A stretch of 64,000 nucleotides of DNA from Brevundimonas sp. M20 (GCF_006547065.1 NZ_CP041243.1:2123001-2187000), one strand, 5' to 3'; numbered from the stretch's first letter, positions 7,621-16,618 are shown. The notes: a model not told the origin generated them from the letters alone. A program made the numbers and translations.

Positions 7621-8364
7621 TTGATCTGGCTGCGAAGCCCCGCTCCCGAGCGGGTTCCGTCCGTACCGACCGCCACCGCCCTGCCCGCCCCCTGTCAGGA
7701 GAGCCTGTTCGACGGCCAGACCTATGTGGTTTGCATCCTGCCGCCGACCCGGTACGCGATCTCCATCGTTCATAACGACGGTCAGGCCGACCCGACCGCG
7801 ACCGTCATGGATGCGGTGCGCGCCCGGACCGCCGCCGGCCGGCCGCCCGTTCTGGCCATGAACGCCGGGATGTATGACCCCGAACTGAACGCCATCGGCC
7901 TGCTGATCGAAGGAGGCGTGACCCTGTCGCGGCTCAACCGCAACGACGGGCCGGGGAATTTCCAACTCAAGCCCAACGGCGTCTTCGCCGTCGACCGCGC
8001 CGGTCGCGCCCGCGTCGTGGACGCCGCCCGATGGAAGACCGCCCCCGACACCGCCTTCGCCACCCAGTCCGGCCCCCTGCTGGTGATCGACGGAGCCCTG
8101 CACCCGGCCTTCTCCGCGGACGGGGCCTCCCGCTATCGCCGCAACGGCGTCGGCGTACAGGCCGACGGGACCGTGGTGGTCGCCATATCGCGCGACCGGG
8201 TCAGCTTTGGCGCCTTCGCCCGCCTGTTCCAGGAGGCTCTGGACTGCCCGAACGCCCTGTTCCTGGACGGCGCGGTCTCCACCCTCGCCGGACCCTCGGC
8301 CCCCATCGTCGGCGGCGCAGCCCCCGCGGGCCCCGTACTCATGGTTGACGCGAAAGACTCATAG
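7621..8364 (+). CDS. Phosphodiester glycosidase-family protein (DUF2233/NAGPA-like)
   Basis: The NAGPA/DUF2233 fold is recognisable: Met-Asn-Ala-Gly-Met-Tyr (about residues 80-85), Gly-Leu-Leu-Ile-Glu-Gly-Gly, Phe-Gln-Leu-Lys-Pro-Asn-Gly-Val-Phe, Gln-Ser-Gly-Pro-Leu-Leu, and Leu-Phe-Leu-Asp-Gly-Ala-Val-Ser-Thr-Leu. Family members cleave sugar phosphodiesters, often in the envelope. Given here from TTG 7621 (247 residues). The open frame runs further up to 7543 and encodes a Leu/Gly-rich membrane helix just before this start, so the true protein is probably longer and membrane-anchored, perhaps from CTG 7558. No ATG or GTG is available there. Confidence 0.82.
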   Translation: MIWLRSPAPERVPSVPTATALPAPCQESLFDGQTYVVCILPPTRYAISIVHNDGQADPTATVMDAVRARTAAGRPPVLAMNAGMYDPELNAIGLLIEGGVTLSRLNRNDGPGNFQLKPNGVFAVDRAGRARVVDAARWKTAPDTAFATQSGPLLVIDGALHPAFSADGASRYRRNGVGVQADGTVVVAISRDRVSFGAFARLFQEALDCPNALFLDGAVSTLAGPSAPIVGGAAPAGPVLMVDAKDS

Positions 8365-8399
8365 GTGGATATTCCTAGCGATCCACAGGATTCGTTGGC

Positions 8400-9035
8400 T
8401 TGCCGCTTTCCCACACCCAGATCTGGACCGCCATCGACCGTCTGGCGCGTCGCGAGGGCATCAGCGCCTCCGCGCTTGCGAAGCGAGCGGGTCTGGACGC
8501 CACCAGCTTCAATCCCTCCAAGCGGTTCGGCCCCGGCCAGCCGCCCCGTCCGCGCTGGCCCTCGACCGAAAGCCTGACCCGCATTCTTGAGGTCACCGGC
8601 CTCTCGCTCGGCGACTTCGCCACCCTGGCCCAGGACGCGCCCGAGCGGCTGGAGACCATCCCCCTGCTCGGCATGGCCCAGGCGGGTCAGGACGGCTTCT
8701 TCGACGACGCGGGCCTGCCCGTCGGCGAGGGCTGGGAGCAGACCGCGCTGCCCCGCCGGTCGGACAGCCTGCTCAGCCTGCGGATCGTCGGCGACTCGAT
8801 GGCGCCGCTCTATCGGGCAGGCGACAAGGTGATCGTGGACCGCGAGGCGTCCGATGTCCGACGCGGCGACCGGGTCGTCGTGCGAACCACCGGCGGCGAG
8901 ACCTTGGCCAAGGAGGTCGCGGCGCTGACCGCGAAATCGGTCACCTTGGCCTCCATCAATCCCGCTTACCCGCCGCGCGCCGTCAACCGCGCCGACATCG
9001 TCTGGATGGGCCGTATCCTCTGGGTCAGCCAGTAA
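8400..9035 (+). CDS. HTH plus S24 (LexA-like) self-cleaving repressor
   Basis: A 211-residue regulator. Residues about 5-75 form an XRE-type helix-turn-helix (Ser-Ala-Ser-Ala-Leu-Ala-Lys-Arg-Ala). Residues 85-211 form a peptidase S24 domain: the Ala95-Gly96 scissile bond, nucleophile Ser133 in Gly-Asp-Ser-Met, and general base Lys171 in Leu-Ala-Lys-Glu are all present, so self-cleavage looks possible. It is not LexA itself, since the N-terminus is not the LexA winged helix. The start is TTG 8400; no ATG is available before the homology. AGGA lies about nine bases upstream. The regulated genes are unknown; no phage genes lie nearby. Confidence 0.88.
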   Translation: MPLSHTQIWTAIDRLARREGISASALAKRAGLDATSFNPSKRFGPGQPPRPRWPSTESLTRILEVTGLSLGDFATLAQDAPERLETIPLLGMAQAGQDGFFDDAGLPVGEGWEQTALPRRSDSLLSLRIVGDSMAPLYRAGDKVIVDREASDVRRGDRVVVRTTGGETLAKEVAALTAKSVTLASINPAYPPRAVNRADIVWMGRILWVSQ

Positions 9036-9120
9036 CGCTCAGGCAGCGAGCCGCCGCCCGGCGAGCGCTAGCACCGAAGACGCGCTCAAGCAGCGAGCGC
9101 CTGCGGCGCGAGCGGTAGCG

Positions 9121-9160
9121 CCCCAAAAGAAAAGAGCCGCCCCTTGCGGAGCGGCCCTCA
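9121..9160 (-). terminator. Terminator of the SH3-domain gene
   Basis: On the minus strand GGGCCGC pairs with GCGGCTC around CTCCGCAAGG and is followed by TTTTCTTTTGG. It lies about 23 bases past the stop at 9183. Confidence 0.75.
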
Positions 9161-9182
9161 TCTTCATCGGGGGAGGATGGGT

Positions 9183-9662
9183 TTAATAGGTCGAGACATA
9201 GTGGGCGTTCACCCAGCCGCCACCGGCGATCTGGACCCACTCACCCTGCGAGCCGACGGCCGAGAACGGCTGACCGGCCGACAGTCGACCCACGGTGCGA
9301 TATCGCGTGCCCGGGCCCGAACGGATGTTCAGGTTCGACGTGGCGCGATACTGGGCGCCGCTCTGGGCGGCCTCGGCGCGGGCGCGCTGCTGGTTACAGC
9401 CGATGTACGACCCCGCGGCCGCACCGGCGGCGGCGCCGCCGACGGCGCCGAGGGCGCGTTCATTGCTGGAGATCTGGCTACCGGCCAGACCACCCACTAC
9501 CGCGCCGATCAGGGCGCCGGCGCGCTGGCGACCGCCGGGGGCGTCACAGTTCGTGATGCCGTTGGCCTGCTGGGCCGAGGCGACGGTCGGAAGAGCCATC
9601 GGAGCCAGACCACCCAGCATGGCGGCGGCGGCGATAGCGACGGTGAATTTCTTGTTCGACAT
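9183..9662 (-). CDS. Secreted glycine-zipper and SH3-domain protein
   Basis: A 159-residue exported protein. A Sec signal peptide of about 30 residues ends in Val-Ala-Ser-Ala. It is followed by a glycine-zipper-like segment (Gly-Ala-Leu-Ile-Gly-Ala-Val-Val-Gly-Gly, then Gly-Gly-Ala-Ala-Ala-Gly) of the kind that inserts in envelope membranes. The C-terminal 60 residues are a bacterial SH3 domain with Leu-Asn-Ile-Arg-Ser-Gly-Pro-Gly-Thr. Two cysteines may form a disulphide. It probably binds peptidoglycan or another envelope partner. It appears to be a single-gene unit with its own terminator. Confidence 0.88.
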   Translation of the reverse strand: MSNKKFTVAIAAAAMLGGLAPMALPTVASAQQANGITNCDAPGGRQRAGALIGAVVGGLAGSQISSNERALGAVGGAAAGAAAGSYIGCNQQRARAEAAQSGAQYRATSNLNIRSGPGTRYRTVGRLSAGQPFSAVGSQGEWVQIAGGGWVNAHYVSTY

Positions 9663-9739
9663 GGCTCTGCTCCTGTCATCGAGTTGGTCGATGGAGGGAG
9701 AATGCCCAACTCAAGCTGAAGGCTCCCGGAGCCCTGTCG

Positions 9740-10117
9740 TTATATTCGGTTCATCTTCGTTGCCGACCGGCGCTGACCGATGACCCGCGCGGCGGACGCG
9801 GCGTCCGGCACGACCAGATGCGTGCGTCCCGGGAACTGGAAATCCATCACCCGCGCCCACAGGTGCAGATAACGGTCCTCGCTGATGAAGATCGAGACCG
9901 CCTCGCGCGTCTGCTTCGGAAAACGAGCGGCGAAGGTGGCCACGTCGTCCACGGTGATGTCCGTCGCCCCTTCCGGCAGCAAAAGGGTCCAGTCCCAGCC
10001 GCGGATTTCCGGGCGGGTGTCCAGAATCGCAAGCGCGTCTTCCATCGCCTGCCGGGCCGACCGGCCTGTCAGGTCCAGATGGAACACCTGTTCGGCGTCA
10101 TCGATACGATACGTCAC
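9740..10117 (-). CDS. Uncharacterised protein, possibly SpoIIAA/STAS-like fold
   Basis: A 125-residue soluble protein. The start GTG 10115-10117 is chosen because AGGAGG lies five bases upstream. A longer frame up to 10222 would overlap the 3' end of lysK. The pattern strand-helix-strand-helix, with Asp-Leu-Thr-Gly-Arg-Ser and a helix holding Glu-Asp-Ala-Leu-Ala-Ile-Leu, resembles SpoIIAA/STAS-like stress proteins, but the similarity is weak. There is no signal peptide. It sits just downstream of lysK on the same strand and may be cotranscribed with it. Function unknown. Confidence 0.65.
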   Translation of the reverse strand: MTYRIDDAEQVFHLDLTGRSARQAMEDALAILDTRPEIRGWDWTLLLPEGATDITVDDVATFAARFPKQTREAVSIFISEDRYLHLWARVMDFQFPGRTHLVVPDAASAARVIGQRRSATKMNRI

Positions 10118-10184
10118 CGCGCCCTCCTGATCCGACCATCCCTGAAGGCTCCGCCTTAAGGACTCGCGGATGAAGGGATACGGA

Positions 10185-11867
10185 CTATCCCTCAGCCAGA
10201 ACGCCGTTCGCGCCCGCTTCAATCAGGGCGATGGTCTGCGGCAGGCCGTAGATGGCGGCGAATGAGCCGAAGCGCGGCCCCTGCGACGCGCCCAGCAGCA
10301 CCTCATACAGCGTCCCAAACCACGCCCGCAGCGGCTCGAAGGCGTGCGCCTTGCCCACAGCATAAACCTCGTTCTGGATCGTCTCGCCGTCCGTCGTGTC
10401 CGCCGGAAGCGCCTTCAGCCGTTCCGCCAGATCCAGCAGCGCGGCCTTCTCCTGTTCGGTCGGCAGGCGGTACGACTTCGTCGGCTTCACGAAGTCCTCA
10501 TAGTAGTTCAGGGCATGGCCCATCAGCCGATCGAGCGTCGGCTCATTTTCCGGCGTCGCCTCGGGCAGGTATTTGGCGAAATACGCCCACAGCTGTTCCT
10601 TGGACGAGGCGTTGGCCACGCCGACGAGGTTCAGCAGCAGGCTGAACGACACCGGGCTGGCGACCTTCGGCGGGTTGCCCGCGTGGATCGACCAGACGGC
10701 GTTGTCGATCTGCTTGGCCGGCTCCTGCGTCTGGAACTGGTCGATGAACGACAGATAGTCGTCGATCGCGCGCGGAATGACGTTGAAGTGCAACGACTTG
10801 GCCGACTTCGGCGACTGGAACATGTACCAGCTCAGCGACTCGGGCGTGCCGTAGCGCAGCCACTCGTCCATCGTCAGGCCGTTGCCCTTGGACTTGGAGA
10901 TCTTCTTGCCTTCGATGTCGAGGAAGAGTTCGTAGTTGAAGCCTTCCGGCGGCGTGCCGCCCAGGGCGCGGCACAGCTTCGACGACTCGCGCACGCTCTC
11001 GATCAGGTCCTTGCCCGACATCTCGTAATCGACGTCCAGCGCCACCCAGCGCATGGCCCAGTCGGGCTTCCACTGCAGTTTCACATGACCACCGGTGACC
11101 GGCACTTCCGTCCGGTTGCCGGGCTCGCCCGCCGGGTCCTCGAAGGTGATGGTCCCGGTCTCGACGTTGCGCTCCAGCGTCGGCACCTGCAGCACATGGC
11201 CGGTGATCGGGCTGACCGGCAGGAAGGGCGAATAGGTCGCGCGCCGCTCCTCGCCCAGCGTCGGCAGCATGATCGCCATGACCGCGTCGAACCGCTCCAG
11301 CAGGCGCAGCAGCACTTCGTCAAACCGGCCGGACCGATAGGTCTCGGTCGAGCTCATGAAATCGTAGTCGAAGCCGAAGCTGTCGAGGAAGGCCTGCAGG
11401 CGGGCGTTGTTGTGCGCGCCGAAGCTGTCGTGGGTGCCGAACGGATCGCGCACGCGGGTCAGCGACAGGTGAAGGTCCTCGCGCAGCATCTCCGGGTTCG
11501 GAATGCCCTCCGGCACCTTGCGCAGGCCGTCCATGTCGTCACTGAACGCGATCAGGCGCGTGGGCCAGTGGTCACCGGTCAGGGCGCGGAAGGCGTTGCG
11601 CACCATGGTCGTGCGCGCCACCTCGCCGAAGGTGCCCATGTGCGGCAGGCCCGACGGACCGTAGCCCGTCTCCAGGATCACCGGCCGCTGCAGCGCCGGG
11701 AAGGTCGCCAGCGCCTCATCCGCCTTGCCCGCGTCGATCAGCAGTTTCGCCGCATCCCGCTCGGCGTCGCTCAGCCGCTTCTTCAGAACGTGGTTCAGAA
11801 GATTGCGGGCCTGTTCAAACGGCCACGACCTGGCGTCGCGCGCGAGATGTTCGATGTTCTGCAGCAT
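10185..11867 (-). CDS. lysS: Class I lysyl-tRNA synthetase
   Basis: A 560-residue class I lysine-tRNA ligase (LysK type), which charges tRNA-Lys with lysine. The HIGH-like motif is His76-Met-Gly-Thr, and the KMSKS-like loop is Lys-Ile-Ser-Lys-Ser-Lys-Gly at 322-328. The Rossmann domain has Gly-Tyr-Gly-Pro-Ser-Gly-Leu-Pro-His. The length matches the alphaproteobacterial form rather than the 500-residue class II LysS. The first 53 bases overlap the end of the DUF4126 gene in another frame, giving tight linkage. No class II gene is in the window. A matching tRNA-Lys(TTT) lies at 16.4 kb. Confidence 0.97.
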   Translation of the reverse strand: MLQNIEHLARDARSWPFEQARNLLNHVLKKRLSDAERDAAKLLIDAGKADEALATFPALQRPVILETGYGPSGLPHMGTFGEVARTTMVRNAFRALTGDHWPTRLIAFSDDMDGLRKVPEGIPNPEMLREDLHLSLTRVRDPFGTHDSFGAHNNARLQAFLDSFGFDYDFMSSTETYRSGRFDEVLLRLLERFDAVMAIMLPTLGEERRATYSPFLPVSPITGHVLQVPTLERNVETGTITFEDPAGEPGNRTEVPVTGGHVKLQWKPDWAMRWVALDVDYEMSGKDLIESVRESSKLCRALGGTPPEGFNYELFLDIEGKKISKSKGNGLTMDEWLRYGTPESLSWYMFQSPKSAKSLHFNVIPRAIDDYLSFIDQFQTQEPAKQIDNAVWSIHAGNPPKVASPVSFSLLLNLVGVANASSKEQLWAYFAKYLPEATPENEPTLDRLMGHALNYYEDFVKPTKSYRLPTEQEKAALLDLAERLKALPADTTDGETIQNEVYAVGKAHAFEPLRAWFGTLYEVLLGASQGPRFGSFAAIYGLPQTIALIEAGANGVLAEG

Positions 11868-12366
11868 GGAAGGGGCTTTGCCGCCTCAGGGCGCTGCGGT
11901 CAACGTTCCGTACCGCCCCCGCCACCACGGCCGCGCCGGAGGCCACGATCAGCAGGTCCTCGATCAGCCCGCTTTTCGTCTGGCCGATCCGGCGCATGGC
12001 CTTTTTGCGGCCCGCCAGTGTCAGATAGGCCAGCGGCACGGCGGTCAAAACCGCGACCAGCCCGCCAGCCCGCTCCCGCCCCTTCGGCGCCAATGCGCTA
12101 CCGGCGATCCCGGCGCTCATCACCCGCGCCAGCAGGCCCAGAAACACCGTCCGGTCCGGCGCCGACTTCATCTTGTCGCCGTACAGTTCGCCCGCCCCCA
12201 TCGCCAGCGCCCCCGCCGTGAACAGCGGATGGGTCAGCAGGCGCAGCTTTCCGGGCGTCTTTCGCTTCGCCAGATGGGCGGCGGCGAGAGCGGCCATGGG
12301 CGTCATCGACCGGGCGCTGGCGACGGCGCCGATCAGGGCGGAGGGGAGCAGGTCAGGGGTTTTCAT
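11815..12366 (-). CDS. DUF4126-family membrane protein
   Basis: A 183-residue protein with several short hydrophobic helices: Ala-Leu-Ile-Gly-Ala-Val-Ala near residue 10, Ala-Gly-Ala-Leu-Ala-Met-Gly near 50, Val-Leu-Thr-Ala-Val-Pro-Leu-Ala-Tyr near 107, and a last one near 140. This and the Arg-Ser-Met-Thr-Pro motif near residue 19 match DUF4126 membrane proteins of unknown function. The C-terminal 20 residues are basic and overlap lysK, so they may be less conserved. Start ATG 12364-12366. Linked to lysK by overlap. Confidence 0.8.
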   Translation of the reverse strand: MKTPDLLPSALIGAVASARSMTPMAALAAAHLAKRKTPGKLRLLTHPLFTAGALAMGAGELYGDKMKSAPDRTVFLGLLARVMSAGIAGSALAPKGRERAGGLVAVLTAVPLAYLTLAGRKKAMRRIGQTKSGLIEDLLIVASGAAVVAGAVRNVDRSALRRQSPFHAAEHRTSRARRQVVAV

Positions 12367-12413
12367 ACCGCCCCAACCGACGGGAGGCGCGCCGGTTCAA
12401 TCCGGCAGGACGA

Positions 12414-12830
12414 TCAGCCTTCGGCCTCAGCCTGCGCGTCGCCCGATCCCGCTCCCGGAAGCGCGATGCAGCGCTGGCGCGTGCCGCCGTCTGCGGTCTG
12501 TTCGACGCGCGGGGCGACGCTGGCGACGGTCGTGCCGTCCGCCTGATAGGTGGCGAGGAACTGACAGCCGGTCTGCACGTCGGTCAGCACATAGATGCCC
12601 GGCTGGTCGGTCGGCATCTTCGTCAGATTGGTCGTCACCACGCCGCGCAGCGCGCCGACGGGATCATTGGCCGCCTGCTGGATCTGGTCGGCGCGGGTGT
12701 TGATCTCGTTCGCCGTGGCCGAGGCCTTGGCGGCGGTGTCCTCGATCTCCTGCAGGGTGGAGACCGCTTCATCACAGGCGGCGACGAGACCCAGTAGGGC
12801 GGAGACGGCGAGAACGGGGATCAGCTTCAT
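12414..12830 (-). CDS. Lipoprotein with N-terminal coiled coil
   Basis: A 138-residue lipoprotein. The signal (Met-Lys-Leu-Ile-Pro-Val-Leu-Ala-Val) ends with lipobox Val-Ala-Ala-Cys, so the mature protein starts near residue 19. Residues 25-60 are a heptad-like helix ([10 protein letters not shown]). The remainder is beta-rich with two cysteines. ATG 12828-12830 is preferred over an in-frame start at 12890 because the signal peptide begins there. It is divergent from queA, with about 110 bases between. No characterised family recognised. Confidence 0.72.
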   Translation of the reverse strand: MKLIPVLAVSALLGLVAACDEAVSTLQEIEDTAAKASATANEINTRADQIQQAANDPVGALRGVVTTNLTKMPTDQPGIYVLTDVQTGCQFLATYQADGTTVASVAPRVEQTADGGTRQRCIALPGAGSGDAQAEAEG

Positions 12831-12941
12831 GGGTCCATCCTGCCCGATCCCCGCCTTGTGGTCAGGCTGACACAAGGTCTCAGCCCCCATCCTGTTCCCT
12901 GCCTTGACCGCGCCTCAGACGCATGGCCTTTGCGCCGCCTG

Positions 12942-14174
12942 ATGAAGACCGCTGATTTCGACTTCCACCTGCCCGACGACCACATCGCGCTGCGCCCCGC
13001 CGAGCCGCGCGATTCCGCCCGCCTGCTGGTGGTGCGTCAGGATGGGCTGGACGACCGGATCATCCGCGATCTGCCCGACTTCCTTCGTCCGGGCGACGCC
13101 CTGGTGTTCAACGATACCCGCGTGATCCCTGCCCGCCTGTCCGGCGTGCGCGAGCGGCCCAACCCCGGGGTTGGGGGCGCGGACGGCGGCACCCTGACCG
13201 TCGAGGTCGAGGCCACCCTGCACCACCGCGACGCCCCCGACGTCTGGTCCGCCTTCATGAAGCCGGGCAAGCGGATCAAGGCGGGCGACCGCATCGTCTT
13301 CTCACCTCCCCTTCCCCTCGAGGGGGAAGGGGTCGGGGGATGGGGTGGAGGCAGTCCGCTTCAAGATGAGGCGCATGAGGCCGCATCGAACCCGACGTCG
13401 CAAATCTCCCCCCATCCTGCCACCACCCCCACCCAACCCTCCCCCCTCGAGGGGGAGGGCTTGAACGCGGTCGTGGTTTCAAAAGGCGACGACGGCCTCG
13501 TCACCCTGAAATTCGATCTGACCGGCCCGGCGCTGGACGACGCCATCCGCGACGTCGGGGTCATGCCCCTGCCGCCTTACATTGCAGCAAAGCGCCCCGA
13601 GGACGACCGCGACCGGTCTGACTACCAGACCGTCTTCGCCGAACACGACGGCTCGGTCGCCGCCCCCACGGCGGGGCTGCACTTCACCCCGGCCCTGCTG
13701 GAGGCCCTGAAGGCGCGCGGCGTCTCGAACCACGCCGTGACCCTGCACGTCGGCGCCGGCACCTTCCTGCCGGTCAAGGCGGACGACACCGCCGACCACA
13801 AGATGCATTCCGAGTGGGGCGAGGTCTCGCAGGAGATCGCCGACGCCCTGAACGCCGTCCACGCGAGCGGCGGCCGCATCGTCTGCGTCGGCACCACCTC
13901 GCTTCGCCTGCTGGAAAGCGCGACCGGCGAGGACGGCGTGGTCCGCTCCTTCCACGGCGACACCGCCATCTTCATCACCCCCGGCTACCGCTTCCGCGCC
14001 GTGGATGTGCTGATGACCAATTTCCACCTGCCGAAGTCGACCCTGTTCATGCTGGTCAGCGCCTTCGCGGGGCTGGACACCATGAAGGCCGCCTACGCCC
14101 ACGCCATCCGCGACGGCTATCGCTTCTATTCCTACGGCGACGGCAGCCTGCTGTTCCGGAGCCCCGAGGCATGA
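12942..14174 (+). CDS. queA: tRNA preQ1(34) S-adenosylmethionine ribosyltransferase-isomerase QueA, with an in-frame repeat insertion
   Basis: QueA transfers and isomerises the ribosyl group of SAM onto preQ1 in tRNA to give epoxyqueuosine. Family motifs are Phe-Asp-Phe-His-Leu-Pro at the N-terminus, [10 protein letters not shown], Pro-Thr-Ala-Gly-Leu-His-Phe-Thr and Thr-Asn-Phe-His-Leu-Pro-Lys-Ser-Thr near the C-terminus. The protein is 410 residues against about 350 usual; the excess is residues 121-173, a Pro/Gly/Glu-rich translation of the inverted-repeat element at 13302-13460. It sits between a beta strand (Asp-Arg-Ile-Val-Phe) and the next conserved block. ATG 12942 matches homology. 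The stop overlaps the next gene (ATGA). Confidence 0.95.
   Translation: MKTADFDFHLPDDHIALRPAEPRDSARLLVVRQDGLDDRIIRDLPDFLRPGDALVFNDTRVIPARLSGVRERPNPGVGGADGGTLTVEVEATLHHRDAPDVWSAFMKPGKRIKAGDRIVFSPPLPLEGEGVGGWGGGSPLQDEAHEAASNPTSQISPHPATTPTQPSPLEGEGLNAVVVSKGDDGLVTLKFDLTGPALDDAIRDVGVMPLPPYIAAKRPEDDRDRSDYQTVFAEHDGSVAAPTAGLHFTPALLEALKARGVSNHAVTLHVGAGTFLPVKADDTADHKMHSEWGEVSQEIADALNAVHASGGRIVCVGTTSLRLLESATGEDGVVRSFHGDTAIFITPGYRFRAVDVLMTNFHLPKSTLFMLVSAFAGLDTMKAAYAHAIRDGYRFYSYGDGSLLFRSPEA
13302..13460 (+). repeat. Inverted-repeat element inserted in frame within queA (copy A)
   Basis: Copy A begins with the near-palindrome CCCCTTCCCCTCGAGGGGG (13308 on) and ends with CCTCCCCCCTCGAGGGGGAGGG (written here as two arms around TCGA 13447-13450). 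The segments just inside the palindromes are also inverted (GGGGGATGGGG near 13335, CCCCCCATCC near 13410). The whole adds 159 bases, a multiple of three, with no stop codon in the queA frame. Copy B is at 30758-30907. It resembles small non-autonomous mobile repeats. Confidence 0.9.
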
Positions 14175-14644
14175 CCGCCCTTCCCCGCCCCCTGATCCAG
14201 AGCCTGGAGATGCTGGCCGCCACGGCCGAGGCGCTGGATCTCCGCAATGACTGGATCGTCTTCGGCGGCGCCGCCATGGCTCTGTCCGGCGTGACCGATC
14301 AGCCGGTCCCCGACATCGATATCCTGACCTCGCAGGAGACCGCCGAGGAGCTGATCGATGCCTTCGGCGGCCAGATCATCACCCCGCCCGCCCCCGACCG
14401 CTTCCGCTCGCGCCTGCTGGCCCGGATCGACGGCACGCCAGTCCCCATCGAGATCATGGTCGGGCTGGAGGTGAAGACCGACGACGGCTGGGCCCCGGTC
14501 AACTTCCGCACCCGCGTTGACCGCCCGGTTCAGGATCGCCACATCCCGACCCCACGCACCGCCGAACAGGCCGCCATGGCCCGCCGCTTCGGACGCCCCA
14601 AGGACCTGCAGCGCGCCGAGGCGCTGGACAAGCTGACCGACTGA
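14171..14644 (+). CDS. Nucleotidyltransferase-fold protein between queA and tgt
   Basis: A 157-residue protein. The Gly-Gly-Ala-Ala-Met-Ala-Leu motif near residue 35 and Val-Pro-Asp-Ile-Asp-Ile-Leu near 50 match the Gly-rich turn and first Asp-x-Asp of minimal nucleotidyltransferases (MNT/AadD-like superfamily). A third acidic residue could be Glu in Pro-Ile-Glu-Ile-Met near 97. It overlaps queA (ATGA) and tgt (TGATG), so it is coupled to both and belongs to the queuosine operon. The substrate is unknown; a tRNA- or nucleotide-linked role is possible but only inferred. It could also be a passenger gene. Confidence 0.75.
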   Translation: MTALPRPLIQSLEMLAATAEALDLRNDWIVFGGAAMALSGVTDQPVPDIDILTSQETAEELIDAFGGQIITPPAPDRFRSRLLARIDGTPVPIEIMVGLEVKTDDGWAPVNFRTRVDRPVQDRHIPTPRTAEQAAMARRFGRPKDLQRAEALDKLTD

Positions 14645-15756
14645 TGACCTTTCCGTTCGAGATTTCCAAGACTGACGGCCGCGCCCGCACCGGCGTCCTG
14701 AAAACCGCGCGCGGCGACATCCGCACCCCCGCCTTCATGCCCGTCGGCACCGCCGCGACGGTGAAGGCCCTGACCGTGGATCAGGTGAAACAGACCGGCG
14801 CCGACATCCTGCTGGGCAACACCTATCACCTGATGCTGCGCCCCGGCCCGGAGCGGATGGAGCGCCTCGGTGGCCTCCACAACTTCATGCGCTGGGACAA
14901 GCCGATCCTGACCGACTCGGGCGGCTTTCAGGTCATGTCCCTGTCGGGCATTTCGAAGCTGACCGAGGAGGCCGTGACCTTCTCCAGCCACATCGACGGC
15001 TCCAAACACGTCCTGACGCCGGAACGCTCCATCGAGATCCAGGCCGACCGTCTGGGCTCCGACATCGTCATGCAGCTGGACGAATGCGTCGCATGGCCCG
15101 CCGAGGAGAAGCGCGCCCGCGAGGGAATGGAGCTGTCCGCCCGCTGGGCCCTGCGCTCCAAAAACGCTTTCGCCACGCGCGACACACAGGCCCTGTTCGG
15201 CATCCAGCAAGGCTCGACTTACGAGAACCTGCGCAAGGAATCTTCCGAGCGGCTGCAGGAGATCGGCTTCGACGGCTACGCCATCGGCGGTCTGGCCGTC
15301 GGCGAAGGCCATCAGGCCATGTGCGAGGTGCTGGACTACGCGCCGGAGTTCCTGCCCAAGGACCGCCCCCGCTATCTGATGGGCGTCGGCAAGCCGATTG
15401 ATCTCGTGGAGGCCGTGTGGCGCGGCGTCGACATGTTCGATTGCGTCCTGCCCACCCGCGCCGGTCGCCACGGTCAGGCGTGGACCTGGAACGGTCCGAT
15501 CAACCTGAAGAACGCCCGCTTCGCCGAGGATCAGGATCCGCTCGATCCGGAAGTCCCCTGCCCGGCGTCGCAGGACTATTCAAAGGCTTACCTGCACCAC
15601 CTGATCCGCGCCGACGAAATTCTCGGCAAGATCCTGCTCAGCTGGCACAACATCGCCTTCTTCCAGGCCCTGACCGCCGCCATGCGCGAGGCCATCTCGG
15701 AAGGTCGCTTCGACCAGTTCCGCAAGGACTTCCACGCGCGGCACACCTCGAACTGA
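14644..15756 (+). CDS. tgt: tRNA-guanine(34) transglycosylase
   Basis: A 370-residue TIM-barrel enzyme that exchanges guanine 34 in GUN-anticodon tRNAs for preQ1. Catalytic Asp residues are seen in Thr-Asp-Ser-Gly-Gly-Phe-Gln-Val-Met (near 98) and Phe-Asp-Cys-Val-Leu-Pro-Thr-Arg (near 268). The Gly-Gly-Leu-Ala-Val-Gly-Glu loop is conserved. The zinc site at the C-terminus is only partly standard: one Cys (Pro-Cys-Pro-Ala) and a His (Trp-His-Asn) are visible, and I could not confirm the Cys-x-Cys-x2-Cys motif. ATG overlaps the preceding stop. Third gene of the queA operon. Confidence 0.96.
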   Translation: MTFPFEISKTDGRARTGVLKTARGDIRTPAFMPVGTAATVKALTVDQVKQTGADILLGNTYHLMLRPGPERMERLGGLHNFMRWDKPILTDSGGFQVMSLSGISKLTEEAVTFSSHIDGSKHVLTPERSIEIQADRLGSDIVMQLDECVAWPAEEKRAREGMELSARWALRSKNAFATRDTQALFGIQQGSTYENLRKESSERLQEIGFDGYAIGGLAVGEGHQAMCEVLDYAPEFLPKDRPRYLMGVGKPIDLVEAVWRGVDMFDCVLPTRAGRHGQAWTWNGPINLKNARFAEDQDPLDPEVPCPASQDYSKAYLHHLIRADEILGKILLSWHNIAFFQALTAAMREAISEGRFDQFRKDFHARHTSN

Positions 15757-15816
15757 GGGTGTGAGGCATCGGGTGTCGGGGGCGACCGCGGTGCCGCAAT
15801 ACGCACACCCAACACC

Positions 15817-16368
15817 CTACCTGCGCGGCCTGAACCAGGCCGGGGCCGCCGGCGGGGCGCAGTTGTGCTGCATCCCCACGCCCTTCAGGAAAGCCCGGCG
15901 CATCCGCCCGGCCTGCACCGCCGACTTCACCCGCAATTCGGCGCGCTTGGCCCCGGTCAGCCGCCGGACCCATGACCGCTGGGGAATGAAGTCCGTGGTC
16001 GCGTCCCGGATCGCGTCCAGAGCCTCTTCCACGACCTCCTCGGTCACGATCTCGGTCAGATTGGGCTGGTCCGGCCGACGCGGCTCATCACTGTCCGGCC
16101 CCAGCGCCTCGTTCAGCCGCGCGATCTCGGCCCCGATGGTGGAGCACTGGTTCAGATTGCGCAGGTCATAGGGATTGGCCTCCGCCTGCAGCAGCACGGT
16201 CGGGATGTACTCCCGGCGCAGGTTGAAATCGGCCAGCGGCGCTGTCGCCGCATTCCCGAACCCATCCCCGAACTGCCGCGCCCCCTGCATGGCCGCATCG
16301 CCCGCATTGCAGGCGGTCAAAGCCAGAACAGGAGCGAGGACAGGGAGAAGAAGGTACAGACGGCGCAT
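15817..16368 (-). CDS. Uncharacterised lipoprotein
   Basis: A 183-residue lipoprotein. The signal sequence MRRLYLLLPVLAPVLAL ends in lipobox Leu-Thr-Ala-Cys. The mature part has an acidic helical region (Glu-Ile-Val-Thr-Glu-Glu-Val-Val-Glu-Glu) and a basic C-terminus (Arg-Arg-Leu-Thr-Gly-Ala-Lys-Arg). It resembles alphaproteobacterial lipoproteins of unknown role. ATG 16368 is used; a TTG at 16380 is possible. Convergent with tgt, separated by a short inverted-repeat region (about 15760-15830). Just upstream is tRNA-Lys on the same strand. Confidence 0.7.
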   Translation of the reverse strand: MRRLYLLLPVLAPVLALTACNAGDAAMQGARQFGDGFGNAATAPLADFNLRREYIPTVLLQAEANPYDLRNLNQCSTIGAEIARLNEALGPDSDEPRRPDQPNLTEIVTEEVVEEALDAIRDATTDFIPQRSWVRRLTGAKRAELRVKSAVQAGRMRRAFLKGVGMQHNCAPPAAPAWFRPRR

Positions 16369-16427
16369 ACCGCCTATCAATCACGCCGCACGGCGCGATG
16401 AAAGCCTGCACTGTGGGGGAGAACCGA

Positions 16428-16504
16428 TGGTACGTCCTCTCGGGCTCGAACCGAGGACCCTCTGATTAAAAGTCAGATGCTCTAACCAACTGAGCTAAGG
16501 ACGC
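16428..16504 (-). tRNA. tRNA-Lys (anticodon TTT)
   Basis: A 77-nt cloverleaf on the minus strand with encoded CCA. The acceptor GCGTCCT pairs with AGGACGT (one G-U), the D-arm has AGCTCAGTTGG, the anticodon stem TCTGA/TCAGA encloses CTTTTAA (anticodon TTT), and the T-loop is GTTCGAG. Confidence 0.97.
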
Positions 16505-16618
16505 ACATCGTGTCACCGGGCCGCGTCTGCGAATCCGGAGGCGCGGCTTTTCCAACATGTCGCCGCGCGGGTCAAGGTCCACTCGACAGGTTCCTGACGG
16601 ACCGGCTACGCAAGGGGC

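Noticed and set aside
10344-12221. 625-codon plus-strand open frame antisense to lysS and DUF4126
   Set aside because: Arg/Gln/Leu-rich shadow frame; the opposite strand has intact class I LysRS motifs.
13302-13460. Repeat in queA as an assembly error or pseudogene cause
   Set aside because: The frame is intact on both sides and the rest of QueA is fully conserved; a second copy elsewhere supports a real element.
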